A stretch of 5,710 nt of DNA from Aequorivita sp. (GTDB taxonomy: Bacteria > Bacteroidota > Bacteroidia > Flavobacteriales > Flavobacteriaceae), in the NCBI GenBank assembly GCA_002733915.1, contig NVXN01000003.1, positions 105,302 through 111,011 on the forward strand, written 5' to 3'. The notes under the pieces were generated by a model that did not search any database, was not told the origin of the DNA, and saw nothing but the letters and a program-made list of their open reading frames with translations. Both the position numbers and the translations under genes were made by a program. How positions within the stretch are numbered: the first letter of the stretch is position 1; every line of letters begins with the position of its first letter. Shown here one piece after another: positions 1 through 5,085 of the stretch.

Positions 1-480
1 AAAATAGAAAGGATCCTCGCGTGGTCCCGCAAAAAACTTCATACCATCTATTTCAGCTGTTTGGACATCATCCTTGGTAGAAATTTTTACGCTTCTGCGG
101 GTTGAAGTTGCAATTGTACTTTGCAAACCTTGCATTGCTGGTGCGGTTGGTCCAAAGAAATACATAGAGTCGCCACGTCTAATAGCTTGAATAACCAAAT
201 CTTCCTTAAGATCGTTATTATTGTCAATATTAATTTCAATTAAAACTGACTCGTCAAACTCAGCCTGCTCTGTGGGTTGCCCTGGAGCCAAGAGCCCTTG
301 AACGTTTGTAGCAAAAACAAGGTTTCCGCTATTTTCACCCTGAAAGGCATAAAAGTCTGTTATATCCGCATTGGTTCCTGCTACTGCTGGAGCGTCAATA
401 TGATCTGCGGATATTAAAAATATCGATAGTACGGCTACGCCTATTCCACCGATTACTGCAAAAATTTTTGATTTTTTCAT
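1..480 (-). CDS. DUF4331 family secreted protein (N-terminal part; 3' end beyond window)
   Basis: This reading frame is open from an ATG at 478-480 down to base 1, giving 160 residues without a stop, so the C-terminal part lies outside the window. Residues 1-25 form a signal peptide: a KK-start, a hydrophobic stretch (about 6-23), then a small-residue cleavage site before DHIDAP. The mature start, with DHIDAP(A/V) at 26-32, DITDFYAFQG at 39-48 and AGPREDPFYF at 151-160, is the pattern I know from DUF4331 proteins. These are exported proteins of unknown biochemical role in Bacteroidota, Proteobacteria and others. Full members are usually clearly longer than what is visible here. The start is preceded by an A-rich leader with no Shine-Dalgarno sequence, as is usual in this phylum. 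The gene is transcribed away from the LETM1-like gene; I could not find a convincing promoter for it. The family call is from motif recall, not a search. No reaction can be assigned. Confidence 0.85.
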   Translation of the reverse strand, partial: MKKSKIFAVIGGIGVAVLSIFLISADHIDAPAVAGTNADITDFYAFQGENSGNLVFATNVQGLLAPGQPTEQAEFDESVLIEINIDNNNDLKEDLVIQAIRRGDSMYFFGPTAPAMQGLQSTIATSTRRSVKISTKDDVQTAEIDGMKFFAGPREDPFYF

Positions 481-562
481 CTTTTTTGTTGGTTTATATT
501 ATTTATTTTTACTTGTTCGCTTATACTTACGTTTAAATGTAACAGCATGGTTTTTATAAGTG

Positions 563-581
563 CGTTAATCTTTTGTTAACG
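563..581. repeat. Small inverted repeat CGTTAA-N7-TTAACG overlapping the promoter, possible operator
   Basis: CGTTAA at 563-568 and TTAACG at 576-581 are perfect 6-bp inverted arms separated by 7 bp. The -33 element (572-575) lies inside it. A dimeric repressor bound here would block the promoter, and the site is also in the only non-coding space shared with the divergent DUF4331 gene. Short AT-rich palindromes do arise by chance, so an operator role is only a suggestion. Confidence 0.3.
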
Positions 582-600
582 TAAAAAAACACTAATTTTG
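572..600 (+). promoter_or_regulatory. Bacteroidota-type promoter for the LETM1-like gene
   Basis: TTTG at 572-575, a 17-nt spacer, then TAATTTTG at 593-600 matches the Bacteroidota housekeeping promoter (-33 TTTG/TTG, -7 TAnnTTTG) at every defined position. Transcription would start near 605-608, leaving a leader of about 24 nt before the ATG at 631. The leader shows no Shine-Dalgarno sequence, which is normal for this phylum. The match is seen in the sequence; activity is inferred. Confidence 0.7.
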
Positions 601-630
601 ACTGCCCGAAAATAGTCAATTATTTACACG

Positions 631-1854
631 ATGAACCCCTCCGCACCAGATTGGATCTTAAAATTTCTAAATCTTTTTGATAAGAACGATCTCTTGGCAC
701 CTTATAGTGATGAACATGAATTTTATGACGCTTTAAAGCAAACCGGTTTTATATATGGAATTTCGGTTGCTGCCCTACCTAAAAAATCATACGGTAAATT
801 AAAACTTACCAAGGAAGAACTTACAAAAATAAACCTCTTCCACGCTTTGCTGTTTCAATTTTATAAAGAAAATAAAACCGCAGAGAATAAGGAAGCTGTA
901 GCTAGTATTTTGTCATTCTACAAACATTTGGAAAAGAAGAAAACTGGTTTTTTTCAAAAATTTTCACTCACTCAAAGTCCAGTCAATAATTTGGAGCATA
1001 TTCTATCTACACGTTTGCAGGAAGCAAACACTCTCCTTAAAAAGAATACCGTTTCATTACTTACCTATGCCCTTCTCTATTTAGACGTTTTAGCATACAA
1101 GCAATGGCTTTCAGAGCCAAATTCTGCAAAAAAATATTACAAACAACTGGAAGCATTTGTGTTAACTGGCTGTTTTTATACTTTGAAATCCAAAAAGAAA
1201 AAATCTAAATACGATAAACTTTTGATTGAACTTTTTGAAACTTCTTCACAATATATAATTGATGATACGGATGGGGGAGCTGCCACATTTTTAGAAAGTC
1301 TAAATTATTTGAAAAACACCAAAGTTTCCTTGGAGAAAAGTTATTTGTTAGATCTTTGCTGCCTTACTGTTTGGGAAGATTTGAAAATGGACGAAGTAGA
1401 ACATCAATTTTTGCAGCAGTTGTTGGTTACCCTTACTTTTTCAGAAGAAAAATTGCAACATAATCTTGCTGCTCTTCAAGATTTTTCAAAAAAATATACT
1501 GAAAAGATCCTGCTTTTTGAATATGCACACCCCGTAAAACTATTCTACAAACAATCTGCTTCTACAGTAAAATTGTTGATTATCCGCAATAAAGACCGTT
1601 TGGCGCGCGAGCTTGAAGAAAGTGGCGAATTGATGGTGCTTTTGGGACAATCTACCCTGCGCGATCTTTCTGCAGAGGAAAAAGCCAAAGTAAAAGAGCA
1701 GTTATTGGATATTTGTAAAACCATCCCATCGCTTACTATTTTTCTATTGCCAGGCGGCACGGTTCTTTTACCGCTTTTAGTGAAATTTATTCCAAAGCTA
1801 TTACCTTCTTCCTTTCAGGAAAATAGAATTGAAATTGACAGAAAGAAAAAATAA
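631..1854 (+). CDS. LETM1-related (biofilm-associated type) protein
   Basis: The 407-residue protein has a mostly helical, lysine-rich body (about 1-340) and a C-terminal LETM1-like segment at about 340-397. That segment includes SAEEKAKVKEQLLDICKTIP (347-366), the hydrophobic FLLPGG at 371-376, LLPLLVKFIPKLLPSSF (379-395) and then QENR. In mitochondrial LETM1 the equivalent IPGG...LLP...FP..LPS.F stretch spans the inner membrane and is linked to cation/proton exchange. In Flavobacteria the bacterial family is annotated as LETM1-related biofilm-associated protein, function unproven. There is no signal peptide, so the body is probably cytoplasmic with 365-391 as a possible membrane-inserting hairpin. 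The start MNPSAPDW is preferred because it fits my memory of the family N-terminus and sits about 24 nt below the predicted transcription start. It is a single-gene transcript. Its stop is 2 bp from the stop of the opposing LytTR gene. Transport activity should not be assumed. Confidence 0.8.
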   Translation: MNPSAPDWILKFLNLFDKNDLLAPYSDEHEFYDALKQTGFIYGISVAALPKKSYGKLKLTKEELTKINLFHALLFQFYKENKTAENKEAVASILSFYKHLEKKKTGFFQKFSLTQSPVNNLEHILSTRLQEANTLLKKNTVSLLTYALLYLDVLAYKQWLSEPNSAKKYYKQLEAFVLTGCFYTLKSKKKKSKYDKLLIELFETSSQYIIDDTDGGAATFLESLNYLKNTKVSLEKSYLLDLCCLTVWEDLKMDEVEHQFLQQLLVTLTFSEEKLQHNLAALQDFSKKYTEKILLFEYAHPVKLFYKQSASTVKLLIIRNKDRLARELEESGELMVLLGQSTLRDLSAEEKAKVKEQLLDICKTIPSLTIFLLPGGTVLLPLLVKFIPKLLPSSFQENRIEIDRKKK

Positions 1855-1856
1855 CT

Positions 1857-2612
1857 CTACTCTAGCCAAAGTTTAAAATCCTTAACACGTTCCCTGGCTA
1901 CGATTACTTCCTGATCTTTATAGTTGTTTAACTTCAATTGAAGACGTGAATTTGTGTATGCTATTATATCTTTTATTGAATTGATATTTATGTAAAACTT
2001 TCGGCTTATCCGGAAAAATATTTCAGGTGAAAGTTCTTGTTCAAGCTGTTCCAAAGAAGTTTCCAAAAGATAATCGCGACCGTCAACCGTATGGGCATAT
2101 GTAGCCTTGTTTTCGGAATAAAAACACTCAATTTCATCTACCGAAATCATTTTAATGTGCTGCCCTATCTTTGTGGTAAATCGTTTTTTATACTCACGCT
2201 CCACAGGGTTTACGAGCAGTTTTTTAATATCCTCAAAATTGAGCTGTAGGTTTTTAGGACTTGGCTTGAAAGATTTATACTTATTAACGGCAGCCTGAAG
2301 TTCCTCTTCGTCAATTGGTTTTAATAGATAGTCAATACTATTCAGTTTGAATGCCTGCAAGGCATATTCATCAAAAGCCGTGGTGAAAATTATAGCACTG
2401 TTCACTTCCACCGTATCAAAAATTTCAAAAGAAAGTCCGTCGCTTAGTTGAATATCGAGAAATATCAAATCGGGATGTTCGTTGTTATGAAACCAAGTTA
2501 TAGCTTCTGCAACACTATGCAACATTTGGTTTACGTTTACATCCTGCTTTTCGAGCATTCGCTGAAGGTAACGGGCAGAAGGTTTTTCGTCTTCAATGAT
2601 TAGTACGTTCAT
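1857..2612 (-). CDS. LytTR-family response regulator
   Basis: This 251-residue protein has a REC domain at about 1-115 followed by a LytTR DNA-binding domain at about 145-250. Receiver residues are all present: acidic pair E7/D8, phospho-acceptor D53 in LIFLDIQL, T77/T78, and K98 in the YLLKP motif. The second domain has the LytTR features: a KIGQHIKMISVDEIECFYSE stretch near 148-167, a RISRKFYININSI stretch near 201-213, and a C-terminal REKVK-like stretch before the end. By family knowledge it is phosphorylated by a LytS-type kinase, dimerises, and binds promoters as a transcription factor. The partner is almost certainly the 2TM-tailed kinase at 3682-5010, as both lie on the same strand in one gene run. 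The gene is the last of the run, 28 bp below the third 2TM gene with no room for much more than a leader, so co-transcription is likely. No LytTR target repeat was recognised in this window. The domain call is very secure; the targets are unknown. Confidence 0.95.
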   Translation of the reverse strand: MNVLIIEDEKPSARYLQRMLEKQDVNVNQMLHSVAEAITWFHNNEHPDLIFLDIQLSDGLSFEIFDTVEVNSAIIFTTAFDEYALQAFKLNSIDYLLKPIDEEELQAAVNKYKSFKPSPKNLQLNFEDIKKLLVNPVEREYKKRFTTKIGQHIKMISVDEIECFYSENKATYAHTVDGRDYLLETSLEQLEQELSPEIFFRISRKFYININSIKDIIAYTNSRLQLKLNNYKDQEVIVARERVKDFKLWLE

Positions 2613-2640
2613 TGTATTGGTTGATGGTTACTGGGTTATT

Positions 2641-2946
2641 TTAAAGATCTTCCTCCAAAAATTGCTTTATCTTCTTTTCTTCCCAACGCTTTAAAAAATT
2701 ATTGTTCACATTCATTACGAAGAACACATACAGTGCATGAGACACCAAACCGATGCCCCAAAAAATGGTGGTTACATAATTGCCCCAGTGAGCAAAATCT
2801 ATTTCCTTTCCATTGAACACATTGGCAGAAACCAGTATTATTACAATATTTACAATAATATATACCGTTAAATGGCCATAAAATCCCTTTAAGGTTTCTA
2901 CTTTTTTCTTTGCCCGTAAATGGGCCAAACTTTTTCTGGTTTCCAT
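2641..2946 (-). CDS. Small 2TM-domain membrane protein (third stand-alone copy)
   Basis: The protein has 101 residues and is essentially one 2TM domain. A basic N-terminal helix (RAKKKVETLKGFYGHL, about 11-26) leads into membrane helix 1 (about 24-43). A loop containing NGKEIDFAHW follows, then membrane helix 2 (about 55-78) with the signature FWGIGLVSHA at 62-71. The C-terminal amphipathic tail has FLKRWEEKKIKQFLEED (84-100). Both ends are charged and are predicted to face the cytoplasm. The function of the domain is unknown; it is common next to, or fused to, LytS-type kinases in Flavobacteria. The ATG comes 1 bp after the stop of the interrupted 2TM gene upstream, a spacing typical of translational coupling, so the nonsense codon there could lower its expression. 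The response regulator follows 28 bp later. Confidence 0.88.
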   Translation of the reverse strand: METRKSLAHLRAKKKVETLKGFYGHLTVYIIVNIVIILVSANVFNGKEIDFAHWGNYVTTIFWGIGLVSHALYVFFVMNVNNNFLKRWEEKKIKQFLEEDL

Positions 2947-2947
2947 T

Positions 2948-3274
2948 TTAGTAGTTTTTATCTTCTCTCATGAATTTTTTTAATTGTTTCTCCTCCCAGT
3001 TTTTTATGAAGGAAAATTTATATTGAAAGACTTTGGCGGCATGAAACAATAATCCAATACCCCAAAATAGGGGTACTATTAAAATATTCCAGTCTATCCA
3101 CTGCACAAAATCTTTATTAGCTGAGTCAATTTGATAAAACTCCAATACCTTCCCTCACACAATAAATAAAGCAATATTTACAATGATATAAACCAACAGA
3201 TGTTTATAAAATCCTTTCAGTGCCTCAACCCTTCTTTGGGCTTTTCTTAATTTTATATTTTCAGAATATTCCAT
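2948..3274 (-). pseudogene. 2TM-domain gene interrupted by an in-frame TGA (second stand-alone copy)
   Basis: Read from the ATG at 3272-3274, the frame gives a complete 2TM protein of 108 codons except that codon 40 is TGA (3155-3157). The part before it, MEYSENIKLRKAQRRVEALK then GFYKHLLVYIIVNIALFIV, is the usual basic helix and first membrane helix. The part after it, GKVLEFYQID to residue 108, carries the second membrane helix with FWGIGLLFHA (70-79) and the WEEKQLKKFM tail (93-102). Both halves are in the same frame and align with the neighbouring copies, so one base change explains the break. CGA, GGA or TGG would be the nearest sense codons. The start is supported by a 1-bp gap from the preceding stop. 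A TTG at 3143-3145 could begin a 65-residue remnant, but it would lack helix 1 and I doubt it is a genuine gene. A sequencing error is the main alternative. The final TAA is 1 bp from the next ATG. Confidence 0.8.
3155..3157 (-). other. Premature TGA stop codon in the second 2TM gene
   Basis: The plus-strand triplet tca reads TGA on the coding strand, at codon 40 of the 2948-3274 frame, at the end of the first membrane helix. The flanking codons read FIV before and GKVLEF after. It would leave a 39-residue peptide with a single membrane helix. Confidence 0.85.
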
Positions 3275-3275
3275 G

Positions 3276-3584
3276 CTAGTTCCCATTATTTTTTGTGTTT
3301 TTTTCTTCCTCTTCCATAAACTGTTTCATTTTTCTTTCTTCCCACTCCTTTCCCACAAATGGCGCCCATCTAAATGTTTTAATTGCCTGAAAAAAGATTC
3401 CGATTCCCCAACCAAAGGCTGCCCAAAGAAACCAAGGATATCTCAATTCATTAGTGTAATAGTTTATCCCAGCTAGCATTGCAATGAAGATTATGTAAAA
3501 CATCAAGCTGCTATAGAATTTCTTAATTTCGGCCACACGCCGTTTTGCCTTAAAATACTTGCTGTCTTTGTTTTCTGGTTTCAT
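3276..3584 (-). CDS. Small 2TM-domain membrane protein (first stand-alone copy)
   Basis: The 102-residue protein consists of one 2TM domain. It has a basic N-terminal helix (YFKAKRRVAEIKKFY, about 10-24), membrane helix 1 (about 24-42), a short loop with NELRYPW, membrane helix 2 (about 50-69) with GWGIG at 58-62, and the C-terminal WEERKMKQFMEEEE (81-94). It most closely resembles the kinase's own 2TM tail: both have the FPW/YPW loop, the short spacing between helices, and the (F/V)GK(D/E)WEERK ending. The position that is His after WGIG in the other three copies is Gln here (Q66). It is the first small gene after the kinase, 97 bp downstream of it, and its stop lies 1 bp before the next start. 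The molecular function is unknown; a role as partner of the kinase's membrane module is an inference from similarity and position. Confidence 0.9.
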   Translation of the reverse strand: MKPENKDSKYFKAKRRVAEIKKFYSSLMFYIIFIAMLAGINYYTNELRYPWFLWAAFGWGIGIFFQAIKTFRWAPFVGKEWEERKMKQFMEEEEKNTKNNGN

Positions 3585-3681
3585 AATAGTTGTTTTAAAT
3601 TATAGTATAAAGGTAATGGAGCTATAACTTAATATAAAATAGAATCTTCTGAACTGTATTATTCATAGGATGAACCGTAAA
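3585..3681 (-). other. AT-rich spacer between kinase and 2TM genes
   Basis: This is the longest gap inside the kinase-to-regulator run (97 bp). Just after the kinase stop there is a short inverted repeat, TTCAT-AGG-ATGAA (3662-3674), too weak for a terminator. Nearer the 2TM start, the minus strand reads TACCTTTA (3615-3608), one mismatch from the TAnnTTTG -7 element, but I see no matching TTTG upstream. A secondary promoter for the small genes is possible but poorly supported. Confidence 0.3.
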
Positions 3682-5010
3682 TCATTCATCTTTATCCATC
3701 AACTCACGTATTTTGCGCTCCTCCCAATCTTTTCCGAAGAATGGATTGTAATTAAACGTTTCCGAAGCATGACTGGTAACGCCAATGCCCCACCCAACTA
3801 TGGGAAAGAGCGCCCAAGGAAAGCCTGCTCGTGAAATGTAGTTTAAATATATAAAAACGGGAACCATCATAACATACAATGCAAGATGTATATAAAACCC
3901 TTTAAGCTTATCAACACGCTTTTTGGCTAGCTTGTATTTTTTCTCTGAAATAAAAATATCTTGAGTATTCATGATTTTAATGTTTTCGTTTAAAATTGGT
4001 ATTGCAACACTAAATTCTTTTCGGTTTTCTTGAATGATTACTGCGCGCTTTGTCAAGAGCGCATATCTGTCGCGAATGTTTCGCAATCCCACCCCAGTGC
4101 TTTCCTTTAAAACTTGCTTCGGCTGAATATTATTTGTTATAACCAAAGTTCCGTTTTCTTCTGTTATGTTTATGTGAAGTTTTCTTGACGGCATAACTTG
4201 GTTGTGCTTTACGGCGTTTTCCAGCAAAAGCTGAAGTGACAAAGGCACTACTTTAGCTTGCGGATCATTTAGTTTTGATGGTTTGGTAAAAACAATACTA
4301 TCCTCAAATCTTACCGCCAAAAGCGACATATAAAGTTCCGCAAATTTCAATTCCTCTTCCAGCGTAACCAAATCCTTATTTTTTTGCTCTAAAACATAGC
4401 GATATACTTTGGAAAGCGAAGTAGTAAAACGGGTGGCGGCTTCAGGATTTTCTTCAATCAGGCTGGTAAGTACGTTTAAACTGTTGAAAAGAAAGTGCGG
4501 GTCCAATTGGTTTTTAAGGGCATCAAATTTTGCCGAGGCTGTTCCGGCAATTATTTTCTGCTCCTTTACTATAGTTTGCTGCTTGTTTCGGTAATAGTAG
4601 ACCACATAAAATATAGTGGTGACCACAACCGAAATAATAAAGGATATATAGTAATACTGAATCTTTTCAGTAGCAATAAATTCTGAAAAGCTTCTTCCTT
4701 CTATAAAAACTTCCGTTATAATCCTTATAAGGAAAAGTGCCAAAAGGGTTACCAAAATTCCACCCAAAAGTCCTTTTAAAAGATTTTTTATCTTAAAAAC
4801 TTCATTTGGAAATACCTTCAGCAAAAAATCAAAATAATAGGCATTCACCATATAGAGAATCACGGCATAAAGTTGATTATACATAAAAGCTATGAGAATA
4901 TCCCTTCCATTATCATATTGATAACCATTGGCGTACTGAATCAAACCGAGGATTATAAAAACCAGGGTGCCTACAAAAAAGGCCTTGCCAAAATCTTTTA
5001 AAATGCGCAT
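3682..5010 (-). CDS. LytS-type membrane histidine kinase with a C-terminal 2TM domain
   Basis: With the ATG at 5008-5010 the protein has 442 residues. A TTG one codon upstream is possible but less likely. Four membrane helices (about 10-27, 44-64, 79-97 and 120-140) form the sensor part, with no large periplasmic domain. A short coiled linker leads to the His_kinase domain, where LDPHFLFNSLN (169-179) carries the phospho-acceptor H172. The ATPase part has the N box LLLENAVKHN (261-270, N265) and the G box TGVGLRNIRDRY (305-316). The usual kinase end is reached near FSVAIPIL (334-340). A complete 2TM domain follows at about 352-442: YKLAKKRVDKLKGFYIHL, helix 5 (about 373-391), helix 6 with GWGIGVTSHA (406-415) and DWEERKIRELM (428-438). 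M347, encoded at 3970-3972, begins a sequence resembling the start of a stand-alone 2TM protein. The role is to phosphorylate the LytTR regulator at 1857-2612. The signal sensed is unknown. An inverted repeat lies just upstream. Confidence 0.93.
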   Translation of the reverse strand: MRILKDFGKAFFVGTLVFIILGLIQYANGYQYDNGRDILIAFMYNQLYAVILYMVNAYYFDFLLKVFPNEVFKIKNLLKGLLGGILVTLLALFLIRIITEVFIEGRSFSEFIATEKIQYYYISFIISVVVTTIFYVVYYYRNKQQTIVKEQKIIAGTASAKFDALKNQLDPHFLFNSLNVLTSLIEENPEAATRFTTSLSKVYRYVLEQKNKDLVTLEEELKFAELYMSLLAVRFEDSIVFTKPSKLNDPQAKVVPLSLQLLLENAVKHNQVMPSRKLHINITEENGTLVITNNIQPKQVLKESTGVGLRNIRDRYALLTKRAVIIQENRKEFSVAIPILNENIKIMNTQDIFISEKKYKLAKKRVDKLKGFYIHLALYVMMVPVFIYLNYISRAGFPWALFPIVGWGIGVTSHASETFNYNPFFGKDWEERKIRELMDKDE

Positions 5011-5029
5011 CAAAATAGTAGTTTGGTAG

Positions 5030-5077
5030 CCACAAATTCACAAATAATTATTTTAAAAAATATTTGTGAATTTGTGG
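5030..5077. repeat. Perfect 17-bp inverted repeat (hairpin) upstream of the kinase
   Basis: The arms at 5030-5046 and 5061-5077 are exact reverse complements, with a 14-bp AT-only centre (5047-5060). Each arm is itself built of two nearly identical 8-mers, CACAAATT and CACAAATA, so the heptamer CACAAAT occurs four times, twice per strand. In a minus-strand transcript it would fold into a long stem ending 19 nt before the kinase ATG. There is no uridine run after either arm, so it is not a classical intrinsic terminator. Similar (A)TTTGTGAATTTGTGG palindromes are, from memory, scattered in flavobacterial intergenic regions, so a dispersed palindromic repeat is the leading reading. A regulator binding site or a processing/attenuation hairpin are alternatives. 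Confidence 0.8.
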
Positions 5078-5085
5078 TAAAAATT

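Larger units (their letters stand above)
481..630. other. Divergent intergenic region
   Basis: This 150-bp AT-rich region separates the divergent DUF4331 and LETM1-like genes. The right part holds the plus-strand promoter and inverted repeat described separately. On the minus strand, the nearest thing to a -7 box is TACATTTA (about 543-536), with no TTTG at the right distance, so the DUF4331 promoter is either weak, read by an alternative sigma factor, or not recognised by me. No small gene or RNA is visible. Confidence 0.5.

Noticed and set aside
2948..3145. A 65-residue gene starting from TTG
   Set aside because: It has only the second half of a 2TM domain, and the same frame extends upstream through a single TGA to an ATG placed 1 bp after the preceding stop. 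It is better read as the 3' half of an interrupted gene.
3155..3157. TGA recoded as selenocysteine or tryptophan
   Set aside because: TGA serves as the real stop of the kinase gene in the same run, no SECIS-like hairpin was recognised after it, and the 2TM family has no expected Sec position here.
3273..3476. Plus-strand open frame of 67 codons antisense to the first 2TM gene
   Set aside because: It is the mirror of a Lys/Glu-rich coding region, which produces Phe/Leu-rich antisense frames. It has no supporting signals.
5011..5013. TTG start for the kinase, one codon upstream of the ATG
   Set aside because: ATG directly follows it, and nothing in the leader favours the TTG.
5030..5077. Intrinsic terminator of the TPR gene
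   Set aside because: The stem is strong but AT-rich, the loop is long (14 nt), and no run of T follows the stem on the transcribed strand. It was kept as a repeat of unknown role.
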